DNA of 64,000 nt from Actinomyces radicidentis (GTDB lineage Bacteria > Actinomycetota > Actinomycetes > Actinomycetales > Actinomycetaceae), in contig NZ_CP014228.1 of NCBI RefSeq assembly GCF_001553565.1, positions 1,860,001 to 1,924,000 of the forward strand, written 5' to 3'. A program made the position numbers and the translations under genes. The notes under the pieces are model-generated. The model saw only the letters and a program-made list of their open reading frames with translations, did no database searches and was not told where the DNA came from. Within the stretch, counting starts at the first letter, position 1; every line of letters begins with the position of its first letter. This document shows, piece after piece, positions 1 to 7,176 of the stretch.

Positions 1-1
1 G

Positions 2-577
2 GTCACCGGCGTCGCCACCCACCCGATGCGCGGGAAGGGCGTCCTCGTCAACCCGATCCTCATCGCCGCCGAGGTCATCGACCGCCTCGACCCGTCGGAG
101 ACCCCGGAGTGGACGGAGGGCCGCGAGGGCTACGTCTGGGTCCACGACGTCGTCGGCGACCAGTCCACCTGCACCCTCACCATCTCCGTCCGGGACCACG
201 ACCGCGCCGGCTACGAGGAGAAGAAGGCGCGCCTCCAGCGGATCGTCGAGGAGGTCGCCGCCGCCCACCCGCGCGCCGGCCTCGAGCTCGTCATCGACGA
301 CGTCTACGCCAACCTCGCCGACGCCCGCACGAGCGCCAACGAGCACGCCCTCGCCCACGTCTACACGGCCCTGGACCGCCTCGGCATCGCGCCGATCCCG
401 CTCGCCATGCGCGGCGGCACCGACGGCTCCTGGCTGTCGACGCAGGGGATCTTCACGCCCAACGTCTTCACCGGGGCCCACAACTTCCACTCGGCGGCGG
501 AGCTGCTGCCCCTGCCGTCCTTCGCGGCCAGCTACCGCGTGTGCCGCGAGCTCGTCCGCCTCGCCGCCGGCGGCTGA
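2..577 (+). CDS. pepT: Peptidase T (tripeptide aminopeptidase), C-terminal part; 5' end outside window
   Basis: The frame is open from the window edge to a TGA at 575-577, giving about 191 C-terminal residues of a normally ~410-residue enzyme. Peptidase T is a cytoplasmic M20-family zinc aminopeptidase that removes the N-terminal residue of tripeptides. What is visible is the lid domain followed by the end of the catalytic domain. The diagnostic stretch RGGTDGSWLSTQGIFTPN (around 408-470) is followed by FTGAHNFHS and a Glu, which carry a family metal ligand. The segment TPEWTEGREGYVW also matches the family. The next gene, deoC, starts 81 bases later in the same direction. Identification is firm; the N-terminal zinc ligands cannot be checked here. 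Confidence 0.88.
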   Translation, partial: VTGVATHPMRGKGVLVNPILIAAEVIDRLDPSETPEWTEGREGYVWVHDVVGDQSTCTLTISVRDHDRAGYEEKKARLQRIVEEVAAAHPRAGLELVIDDVYANLADARTSANEHALAHVYTALDRLGIAPIPLAMRGGTDGSWLSTQGIFTPNVFTGAHNFHSAAELLPLPSFAASYRVCRELVRLAAGG

Positions 578-658
578 GCCCGTAGCCTGGGCCCCGAACC
601 GACACCCGGCACCCGCCCGCCCCGGCCGGCGCCACCACCCCGATCCGAGAGGAAACCC

Positions 659-1312
659 ATGACCCAGCGCAGCGACGTCGCCGCCATCATCGACCACACC
701 CTCCTCAAGCCCGAGGCCACCGGCGAGCAGGTGGCCGCCCTCATCGCGCAGGGCGCCGAGCTCGGCACCTTCTCCGTGTGCGTCTCCCCGAACCAGCTGC
801 CCGTCGAGGTTCCCGAGGGCCTCAAGGTCGCGACCGTCTGCGGCTTCCCCTCGGGCGCCCACGCCACGAGCGTCAAGGCCGCCGAGGCCGCCGACTCCGT
901 CGCCAAGGGCGCGGACGAGGTCGACATGGTCGTCAACCTCAAGCAGGTCAAGGAGCACGACTACGACGCCGTCGAGGCGGACGTCCGCGCCGTCAAGGAG
1001 GCCGTGGGGGAGAAGCTCCTCAAGGTCATCATCGAGTCCGCGGCCCTCAACGACGAGGAGATCGTGGCCGTCTGCGAGGCCTCCGAGCGGGCCGGCGCCG
1101 ACTTCGTCAAGACCTCGACGGGCTTCCACCCGGCGGGCGGCGCCTCCGTGCACGCCGTCGAGCTCATGCGCGCCACCGTCGGCGACCGCCTCGGCGTCAA
1201 GGCCTCCGGCGGCATCCGCGACGCGGCCACGGCCCTCGCCATGATCGAGGCCGGCGCCTCGCGCCTGGGCGTCTCCGCCTCGGTCGCCATCCTGGAGGGC
1301 CTCGAGGACTGA
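659..1312 (+). CDS. deoC: Deoxyribose-phosphate aldolase
   Basis: A 217-residue class I aldolase that cleaves 2-deoxyribose-5-phosphate to glyceraldehyde-3-phosphate and acetaldehyde in deoxynucleoside catabolism; the length is normal for the bacterial family. The Schiff-base lysine is K151 in FVKTSTGF, the second active-site lysine is K181 in GVKASGG, and the acidic partner is D89 in DEVDMVVN. The start ATG follows a GAGAGGAAA ribosome-binding site. No other deo gene is adjacent, so it seems to stand alone or to be cotranscribed with pepT. A strong hairpin terminator follows. Confidence 0.96.
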   Translation: MTQRSDVAAIIDHTLLKPEATGEQVAALIAQGAELGTFSVCVSPNQLPVEVPEGLKVATVCGFPSGAHATSVKAAEAADSVAKGADEVDMVVNLKQVKEHDYDAVEADVRAVKEAVGEKLLKVIIESAALNDEEIVAVCEASERAGADFVKTSTGFHPAGGASVHAVELMRATVGDRLGVKASGGIRDAATALAMIEAGASRLGVSASVAILEGLED

Positions 1313-1347
1313 CCCCGGGCCCCCTGACGGGGCCCCGAGGAGGCCTT

Positions 1348-1385
1348 GAGCGGCCCCGACCGGCATCCGCCGGTCGGGGCCGCTC
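1348..1385 (+). terminator. Hairpin terminator after deoC
   Basis: Perfect 16-bp arms (1348-1363 and 1370-1385) enclose a 6-base CATCCG loop, 35 bases after the deoC stop. There is no U tract, as is common in high-GC actinobacteria. Confidence 0.8.
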
Positions 1386-1425
1386 GTGCGTGACGGGGCG
1401 CCCCTCGGGGTGGAGCCCCGCCGTC

Positions 1426-1455
1426 TTGAAAGTTTCGGGTACCCGAAACTATGCT
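1426..1455 (+). promoter_or_regulatory. Promoter of the metal ABC operon
   Basis: TTGAAA at 1426-1431 and TATGCT at 1450-1455 are separated by 18 bases, close to a consensus sigma-70-type promoter. The predicted start of transcription falls on or next to the ATG at 1463, implying a leaderless mRNA. Confidence 0.7.
1431..1450. promoter_or_regulatory. Perfect 20-bp palindrome inside promoter spacer (candidate operator)
   Basis: AGTTTCGGGTACCCGAAACT is a perfect 20-bp palindrome. It fills the spacer between the -35 and -10 elements exactly, where a bound dimer would block RNA polymerase. The regulator is not known; a metal-responsive repressor is the natural guess because the operon it precedes imports a metal. 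Confidence 0.7.
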
Positions 1456-1462
1456 GCGCACC

Positions 1463-1483
1463 ATGAGAACAGTTATCGTTAGT
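1463..1483. promoter_or_regulatory. Fur/Zur-like box overlapping the lipoprotein start
   Basis: The reverse complement of this segment contains TAACGATAA (positions 1473-1481). The same nine bases occur in the box at 5127-5135 upstream of the surface protein. The shared word, placed at both transcription units of one metal locus, suggests a common Fur-family regulator such as Zur. Confidence 0.45.
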
Positions 1484-2665
1484 TCCCGACGCCGCTTCCT
1501 CTCCCTCCTCGGTGTCACCGCCCTGCTCCCCCTGGCCGCCTGCGGCGAGACCCGCGGAGCCTCGGAGGCCTCCACCGACGACACCACCCTCAAGGTCGTC
1601 GGATCGACCACCCAGGTCTGCGACTACGCCACCCGCATCGCCGAGGCCGCCTCGGGCGTCGCGCTGACCCGCACCGGAGCGGACGGATCCGTCGAGACGC
1701 TCGGCGCCGACCCCGCCTCCGCCTCCGTCCACGTCGCCCTCACCTGCCTGCTGGCCCCCAACGCCTCGGCGCACGAGCACGAGATGACCGCCGCCCAGTC
1801 CCGGGCCCTCGCCGAGGCCGACCTCTTCCTCGTCTCCGGCGTCGACCTCGAGCACTTCCTCGACGACGCCGTCTCCGCCACGGGGTTCAAGGGCCGCATG
1901 GTCGTCACCTCGGGGGTCCTCGGCGCCGTCGACGTCGACGACCTCGACTCCGAGGTGGACAAGGAGAAGGGGCTGCCCTACACCGTCGACAGGGGCTCCG
2001 GCGCCGTGGACGTCGCGCCCTGGCCCTTCCCCCCTGAGGACGGGGAGGGCCAGCCCGAGTTCCGCTTCGACCCCCACGTGTGGACCTCTCCGCGCAACGC
2101 CTCCGTCCAGGCCGCCAACGTCGGGCGCGCGCTCGAGGCGGCCGCGCCCGCGGGCGCCGAGGCCCTGCGGACCGGCGTCGACGCCTACCAGCGTCTCCTC
2201 GACCTCCTCGACCAGTGGGTCCGCGACAGCATCGCCACCGTCCCCGAGAAGAGCCGCGTCCTGTTCACCAGCCACGACGCCTTCGGCTACTTCTCCAAGG
2301 AGTACGGCGTCCGCTTCGAGGGCGCGGCCCTCTCGGACTTCAACGCACAGCAGGACGCGACCGCGCAGAAGATCCAGGAGACGGTCGACGCCGTGCGGGC
2401 CTCCGGAGCGGTCGCGATCTTCGCCGAGAACTCCAACAACCCCAAGTCGATCCAGAAGGTCGCCGACCTCGCCGGCGTCCGGGCCGTCATCGGCGACGAG
2501 GCCCTCTACGGCGACTCCCTCGGCGCGCCGGGCTCCGACGGCGAGACCTACGTCGGCTCGATCCTCCACAACGTCACCAACCTCGTCGTCGCCTGGGGCG
2601 GCACCGCGGCCGAGCTGCCCGAGGACCTTCGACCCTGGGCGCCCACGGACGTGGTGGAGCCGTGA
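1463..2665 (+). CDS. Metal ABC transporter substrate-binding lipoprotein (anchored-repeat type)
   Basis: A 400-residue lipoprotein. The N-terminus has basic residues, a hydrophobic core and the lipobox LAAC, whose cysteine would be lipidated. The rest is a cluster A-I (ZnuA/TroA-like) zinc or manganese binding protein. Candidate metal ligands are the histidines of HEHE, the His of DPHVWTSP, the His of TSHDAFGYFSKEYG and the acidic GDEALYGD segment. It differs from ZnuA in having an insertion before DPHVW (about residues 155-195), as expected in the 'anchored repeat ABC transporter' substrate-binding family. ATG 1463 was preferred to ATG 1451 because the -10 element lies across 1450-1455. The stop overlaps the ATPase start (ATGA). 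Zinc is the more likely substrate, but manganese is possible. Confidence 0.85.
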   Translation: MRTVIVSSRRRFLSLLGVTALLPLAACGETRGASEASTDDTTLKVVGSTTQVCDYATRIAEAASGVALTRTGADGSVETLGADPASASVHVALTCLLAPNASAHEHEMTAAQSRALAEADLFLVSGVDLEHFLDDAVSATGFKGRMVVTSGVLGAVDVDDLDSEVDKEKGLPYTVDRGSGAVDVAPWPFPPEDGEGQPEFRFDPHVWTSPRNASVQAANVGRALEAAAPAGAEALRTGVDAYQRLLDLLDQWVRDSIATVPEKSRVLFTSHDAFGYFSKEYGVRFEGAALSDFNAQQDATAQKIQETVDAVRASGAVAIFAENSNNPKSIQKVADLAGVRAVIGDEALYGDSLGAPGSDGETYVGSILHNVTNLVVAWGGTAAELPEDLRPWAPTDVVEP

Positions 2666-3393
2666 TGCCCCCGGTCCGGGTGAGCCTGCGGGATGCCTCC
2701 CTCTCGTACGGGCGGACCCCCGTCGTCACCGGGCTCGTCGGCCAGGTCCGCGCCGGCGAGGCCCTGGCCCTCCTCGGCCCCAACGGCTCCGGCAAGACGA
2801 CGCTCCTGCGCGCCCTGCTCGGCATGGTCCGCGTCGTCTCGGGCGGCGTCGAGGCGGTTGGGGCGGAGCCGGGGCGCGCGCGCCCCGGCTCGATCGGCTA
2901 CGTGCCGCAGATCGCGGACCTCGACCCGTCCTTCCCCGTCACCGCCCTCGACGTCGTCCTCATGGGCACCCACCCGCGCCTCGGGCTCGGGCGGCGGCCC
3001 GGCAGGCGCGAGCGCGAGGCGAGCCTCCGCGCTCTCGAGGCCGTAGGGCTCGGCGACGCGGCCCGGCGCCGCTTCGGCGAGCTCTCCGGCGGGCAGCAGC
3101 AGAGGACCCTCCTCGCCCGGTGCCTCGTGGCCGACCCCGAGCTTGTCCTGCTCGACGAGCCCTTCAACGGGCTCGATCAGCCGAACCGGGACGCGCTCCT
3201 CAGCATCCTCGAGGATCTCAAGGGGCGCGGCGCCGCCGTTGTGGTCTCGACGCACGACCTGGTCCTCGCCAGGGAGGCCTGCGACAAGGCCGTCCTCCTC
3301 GCCGGCAGGCAGGTCGCCTTCGGGCGCCGCGACGACGTCCTCGTCCCGCGGCTCATCGAGGAGGCCTACGGCGCCGGGGCGGTCGTCCGGTGA
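2665..3393 (+). CDS. Metal ABC transporter ATP-binding protein
   Basis: A 242-residue cytoplasmic ABC ATPase that powers uptake by the two permeases encoded next. Walker A GPNGSGKT is at residues 38-45, the signature LSGGQQ at 140-145, Walker B LVLLDEP at 160-166 and the switch histidine at 197 in STHD. The fold and gene order match the ZnuC/MntB family. The ATG overlaps the stop of the binding-protein gene by four bases, so the start is fixed by translational coupling; longer upstream readings in this frame are GC-driven extensions. Confidence 0.95.
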   Translation: MPPVRVSLRDASLSYGRTPVVTGLVGQVRAGEALALLGPNGSGKTTLLRALLGMVRVVSGGVEAVGAEPGRARPGSIGYVPQIADLDPSFPVTALDVVLMGTHPRLGLGRRPGRREREASLRALEAVGLGDAARRRFGELSGGQQQRTLLARCLVADPELVLLDEPFNGLDQPNRDALLSILEDLKGRGAAVVVSTHDLVLAREACDKAVLLAGRQVAFGRRDDVLVPRLIEEAYGAGAVVR

Positions 3394-4277
3394 CGGCCGC
3401 CCAGGCGGGTGCGCCCCTCCTGCTCGGCGGGGACGGGTCGCTCCTCGTGAGCCTCCTGACCGTCCCCTACCTCCTCCGGGCGCTCGTGCTCGTCGTCGTG
3501 CTCGGCCTCGCCTGCGCCCCCGTGGGCGCGCTCGTCAACCTCAGGCGCGCCGAGTTCTCCGCCGAGGCCCTCGTGCACGCGGTCTTCCCGGGCGTCGTCG
3601 TCGGCGCGGTCCTGTGGGGGAGGGAGGGCATCGTCCCGACGGCCATGGTCGTCGGGGCGGTGGCCGCCGCCGTCCTCTCGCGCTCCGGCGTGCGGGCCCG
3701 ACGGGACGCCTCCGAGGCCGGCACCGCCGTGGTCCTCACGACCTTCTTCTCGGTCGGGCTCGTCATCCTGCTCGCCGAGGGCGACATGTCCGGCCAGCTC
3801 GAGGCGCTCATGTTCGGGCGCCTCCTGGAGGTGACCGGCCCCCGCCTCGTCCAGGCGCTCGTCGCCTGCGCGCTCGGTCTCGTCGCCGTGGCAGTCACCT
3901 GGAAGGAGCAGGTGGCGAGGGCCTTCGACCCCGTCGGGGCGAGGTCCGGGCGCCCGCGTCCCGAGACGCTGGACCTCGTGCTCGAGCTCGCGCTCGCGGC
4001 CGTCGTCGTGGCCGGCGCCGCTGCGGTGGGGACCCTGCTCGTCATCGCCTACGTCGTCCTGCCCGCCTGCGCCGGGCGCGTCCTCGCCGGGACCGTGAGG
4101 GGGCAGGTCTTCGTCGCCGCGGCCGTCAGCGTCGCGAGCGGTGTCGTCGGCCTCCTCCTGGCGATCTCGCCGGCCCCCAGGCCGGTCTCGCCCCAGGCCG
4201 TCATCGTCCTCGTCATGGCCGTCGTGCTCGTCGTGGCGGCGGCGGGGGCGCGGCGCCGAGGGGGTGGCGCCGCGTGA
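3390..4277 (+). CDS. Metal ABC transporter permease 1
   Basis: A 295-residue integral membrane protein of the ABC-3 permease family (ZnuB/TroC-like) with about eight hydrophobic segments. The motif RRAEFSAEALVHAVFPGVVVG near residues 50-70 corresponds to the conserved family segment that faces the ATPase. The start is a GTG overlapping the ATPase stop (GTGA). Two distinct permease genes in tandem imply a heterodimeric pore rather than the homodimer of the classical ZnuB system. Confidence 0.9.
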   Translation: MTAAQAGAPLLLGGDGSLLVSLLTVPYLLRALVLVVVLGLACAPVGALVNLRRAEFSAEALVHAVFPGVVVGAVLWGREGIVPTAMVVGAVAAAVLSRSGVRARRDASEAGTAVVLTTFFSVGLVILLAEGDMSGQLEALMFGRLLEVTGPRLVQALVACALGLVAVAVTWKEQVARAFDPVGARSGRPRPETLDLVLELALAAVVVAGAAAVGTLLVIAYVVLPACAGRVLAGTVRGQVFVAAAVSVASGVVGLLLAISPAPRPVSPQAVIVLVMAVVLVVAAAGARRRGGGAA

Positions 4278-5116
4278 GCGTCTCATGGTCCCTCCTCGTG
4301 CTGCCGCTCGTCGAGTGCCTCGTCATGGGCGCCGCGGCGGGTGCGGTCGGAGCCCTGGCCGTCGCGAGCAGACGCGTCTTCCTCGCAGAGGCGCTCACGC
4401 ACGCGACCTTCCCGGGCGCCGTCGTCGGCGTCGTGGTCGCGAGCCAGGTCGGCGGACTCCTGGGCGGCGGGCGCGTCGGCTTCACGGCGCTGTCCCTCGC
4501 CCTCGTGGTCGGGGCGGCCCTCGCCTGCCTGCCGATGGTCGCGCTGACGCGCTGGCTCTCCGGGGTGCCCGGCCTGTCCTCCCAGGCGGCGGCGGGCGCC
4601 GTCCTGTCCCTGGGCTTCGGCGGGGGGTACCTGCTGTCCCGGTGGTTCGCGCCGCTTCCGCTCAAGGTCGACGGCTTCCTCGCGGGGTCGGTCCTCAACG
4701 TCGGGTGGACCGACGTCGTCCTCGCCGGGGCGGTCGCGGTGCTCGTGCTACTCGTGCAGGTGCTCGTCGGGCACCGGATCGCCGCCGTCGCCTTCGATCC
4801 CCTGGGGTACCGCGCCGGCGGGCTGAGCGTCGGCGCGGTCGACGTCGTCGTCATGGTGCTCGTCTGCCTGACCGTCGCCGCGCTCGTTCCGGCCGTCGGG
4901 ACGGTCCTGCCCATCGCGCTCCTCGCGGCGCCGGCGGCGTCGGCGTGGCCCGGCGCCCGCTCCGTGCCCTCGCTCGTGCGCCGGTCGGCGCTGCTCGGCG
5001 CAGTCGTGTGCGTCGTCGGCCTGCTCCTGGCCGTCCGGCTGGAGCTGAGCGCGGGCGGCGTCATCGGGGTCCTGTGCGGTGCGGTCCTCGGAGCCTCGCG
5101 GATCCGGAGGGGGTGA
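4274..5116 (+). CDS. Metal ABC transporter permease 2
   Basis: A 280-residue ABC-3 family permease, the probable partner of the preceding one. The family segment RRVFLAEALTHATFPGAVVGV is near residues 32-52, and hydrophobic helices fill the rest. It begins with GTG overlapping the preceding stop (GTGA), so all four cytoplasmic and membrane parts of the transporter are translationally coupled. A new regulatory box lies between its stop and the surface protein. Confidence 0.9.
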   Translation: MSVSWSLLVLPLVECLVMGAAAGAVGALAVASRRVFLAEALTHATFPGAVVGVVVASQVGGLLGGGRVGFTALSLALVVGAALACLPMVALTRWLSGVPGLSSQAAAGAVLSLGFGGGYLLSRWFAPLPLKVDGFLAGSVLNVGWTDVVLAGAVAVLVLLVQVLVGHRIAAVAFDPLGYRAGGLSVGAVDVVVMVLVCLTVAALVPAVGTVLPIALLAAPAASAWPGARSVPSLVRRSALLGAVVCVVGLLLAVRLELSAGGVIGVLCGAVLGASRIRRG

Positions 5117-5123
5117 GATCACC

Positions 5124-5143
5124 ATTAACGATAATGAGAATCA
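5124..5143. promoter_or_regulatory. Fur/Zur-like box upstream of the surface protein
   Basis: GATAATGAGAATCA at 5130-5143 matches the first 14 bases of the classical Fur consensus (GATAATGATAATCA) at 13 positions. The preceding bases give TAACGATAA, shared with the box at 1463-1483. TACAGT at 5146-5151 could be a -10 element immediately beside it. A Fur-family repressor, most likely Zur given the neighbouring transporter, would control the wall protein separately. Confidence 0.6.
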
Positions 5144-5211
5144 CCTACAGTGAGAGTCCCGTCCGCCCGGCACCACCGGAGCGGGCCCCGATCAACATGA
5201 GAGAGAAGCCC

Positions 5212-6987
5212 ATGAGGACACGACTGCGCCTCCCCGCGCTCCTGGCGGCGATGCTCTCCCTGGTGCTGGGGCTCCTGGCGCCCACCGCGTTGGCCGCGGA
5301 CAGAACCGTCATCAGCGAGAACCACACCGACGCCTTCTACGTCGTCACCACGGGCGGCGCACCGGTCGTCAAGGTCGCCAACGGCATCCGCAACACGCTG
5401 TACACGCCCGACGACACCGTCTTCGCGATCAGCCCCACGACGTACTCGAAGGAGAACAGGCTCTCGGGCCTCTCCCCGGAGCCGATCGAGGGCTACTGCA
5501 CCGGCAGCTGGGACGCCGACCGCTACTTCGAGCCGGGATGGTCCGCGCCGGGGTTCCGCGAGAACGGCTTCGAACGCATGAGGATCGACTTCACCGCGGT
5601 CACCGGACCGGGCCGGATCGCCATCGTCGGCAACGACCCCCTCGGCCAGGACGAGCACACCACCTCGCCCTACCTCGCCGACGGCCGGTACGACGTCGAG
5701 CCCGGCGCCTCCCTGCCGATCCTCGGGCACACGCACGCCCACTGGTTCCTCCAGCGCAGCGGCGAGTACACGATCACCGGCCGGGCCGTGGGGACCCGCG
5801 CCGACGGGACGGAGTCCGCCTCCCAGCCCTTCACGGTGACCTTCCGGGTCGAGCGCAACGACGCCGACACCCGCCCGTCCGCCCCGGCGCCCACGACCTC
5901 CCCGTCGGCGCCCACGAGCGCTCGGCCCGCGCCGTCGGCCTCCGCATCGGCCCCGGCCGCGCCGTCGGCTCCCTCCACCGCCCGGCCCAGCGAGCGCCCG
6001 ACGTCGTCCCCGTCCCCGGGGACCGGCCCCGTCGTGAGCCGTGAGAAGGTCGAGATCCGACGCGGCCACGTCGACCTCCTCAACGTCATCGCCCACGACG
6101 GCCGCCTGGCGCTGACCGTCAAGGACGACACCGGGGTCTCCCCGGTGCTCCGCAGCCCGGAGTCCGTCACCGTACACGTGCCCGGGCGCACGTGGACGAG
6201 GCTCCCGGCCAGGCTCCACGGGCGCCTCCTGCCCGCCGCCTACTACCTCCCCTCCACCGGGCAGAACCAGGACGTCGCCCCGTTCCCCGGCTGGGACACC
6301 AACGGGGTCCGCCCGGACTTCGGCGCCGTCGACCTCGAGCTCGTCGACGTCCGCGGCCCCGGCCGCGTCCTCGCCTTCGGGACGGGGCTCGGCGGCGCCC
6401 TCACCTCCCCGCTCGCCTCGGGCTCCTTCGACCTCCGCGCCGGCGAGGTCATCCACCAGGCCCACCCCGCCCACGTGCACACCAACTGGCTCTTCGAGAA
6501 GCCCGGGACCTACACGATGACCGTCCGGGCCGCCTCCACCTCGGCCGAGGGGAAGCGGGTCGTCTCCGAGCCCGCCACCTACACGTGGGTCGTCGAGGAG
6601 AACGGCGCGGCCGACGACGCGAGCGCGCCGGCCACGGCGCCGGCGTCACGCGGGGTCTCCCCGGCGACGGCGGCTCCTGCTGCGCCGAGCGCGCCGACCG
6701 CCCCGAGCGCTCCGTCACAGGCCGGGACCCCTGAGGGGCTCTCCACCGCCGCCACGACGAACGCCGTCGCCTCCGCTGCTGGAACGGCCTCCGGCGCCCC
6801 GGCGAACGCCGCCGCCTCGTCGACGCCGACCGCGGCGGGCGCGGTCGCCGGGGCCACGGCCTCCGCCGACGAGCGCTCCTCGGCCCTGGCGCGCACGGGC
6901 GGCGCCGCGACGCCGGGCGTCCTCGCCGCTGCAGGCGGGGCGGTGGGCCTCGGCGCCCTGGGCCTTCTCGTGCGGCGTCGCGGTTGA
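5212..6987 (+). CDS. Wall-anchored two-repeat protein associated with metal ABC transporter (choice-of-anchor M type)
   Basis: A 591-residue exported protein: signal peptide ending in ALA near residue 26, a first repeat domain (about 27-215), a Pro/Ala/Ser linker (about 222-275), a second repeat domain (about 280-462), a longer Ala/Pro linker, then a sortase signal LARTG (559-563), hydrophobic segment and RRR tail. Each repeat ends in a histidine cluster before an aromatic/Gly motif: H173-T-H175-A-H177-W and H418-P-A-H421-V-H423. These would suit metal binding at the cell wall, handing over to the lipoprotein; this is inference. ATG 5212 was chosen over in-frame ATG 5197 because GAGAGAAG lies just upstream of it. 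This protein type characteristically accompanies anchored-repeat ABC transporters. Confidence 0.85.
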   Translation: MRTRLRLPALLAAMLSLVLGLLAPTALAADRTVISENHTDAFYVVTTGGAPVVKVANGIRNTLYTPDDTVFAISPTTYSKENRLSGLSPEPIEGYCTGSWDADRYFEPGWSAPGFRENGFERMRIDFTAVTGPGRIAIVGNDPLGQDEHTTSPYLADGRYDVEPGASLPILGHTHAHWFLQRSGEYTITGRAVGTRADGTESASQPFTVTFRVERNDADTRPSAPAPTTSPSAPTSARPAPSASASAPAAPSAPSTARPSERPTSSPSPGTGPVVSREKVEIRRGHVDLLNVIAHDGRLALTVKDDTGVSPVLRSPESVTVHVPGRTWTRLPARLHGRLLPAAYYLPSTGQNQDVAPFPGWDTNGVRPDFGAVDLELVDVRGPGRVLAFGTGLGGALTSPLASGSFDLRAGEVIHQAHPAHVHTNWLFEKPGTYTMTVRAASTSAEGKRVVSEPATYTWVVEENGAADDASAPATAPASRGVSPATAAPAAPSAPTAPSAPSQAGTPEGLSTAATTNAVASAAGTASGAPANAAASSTPTAAGAVAGATASADERSSALARTGGAATPGVLAAAGGAVGLGALGLLVRRRG

Positions 6988-7050
6988 GACGTCGTCGGGC
7001 GCACCGCCGGCAGGGCCTCGGCCCCGCCACCATCCTCCGGGGCGGGCGTC

Positions 7051-7116
7051 ATGACGTCCCGATCTCGCGGTTATGACGTCCCGATCTCGCGGTCAGGACG
7101 TCCCGATCTCGGCGAG
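7051..7116. repeat. Three tandem 22-bp repeats in intergenic region
   Basis: Copies at 7051-7072, 7073-7094 and 7095-7116 share the core ATGACGTCCCGATCTCGCGG. The third copy differs at its second base and its end. They lie between the surface-protein stop and the convergent terminator. There are no spacers, so this is not a CRISPR array. Confidence 0.9.
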
Positions 7117-7122
7117 ACAGAG

Positions 7123-7158
7123 GGAGGTCCCGGTCAGCGAACGCTGACCGGGACCTCC
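7123..7158. terminator. Bidirectional hairpin terminator between convergent genes
   Basis: Perfect 17-bp arms (7123-7139 and 7142-7158) meet at an AA centre. It lies between the surface-protein gene on + and the phosphohexomutase gene on -, so it can serve both. Confidence 0.8.
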
Positions 7159-7176
7159 TTGCGTCGTGGGCGGTGC

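Noticed and set aside
7051-7116. CRISPR-like repeats
   Set aside because: The 22-bp units are directly tandem without spacers and no cas gene is present.
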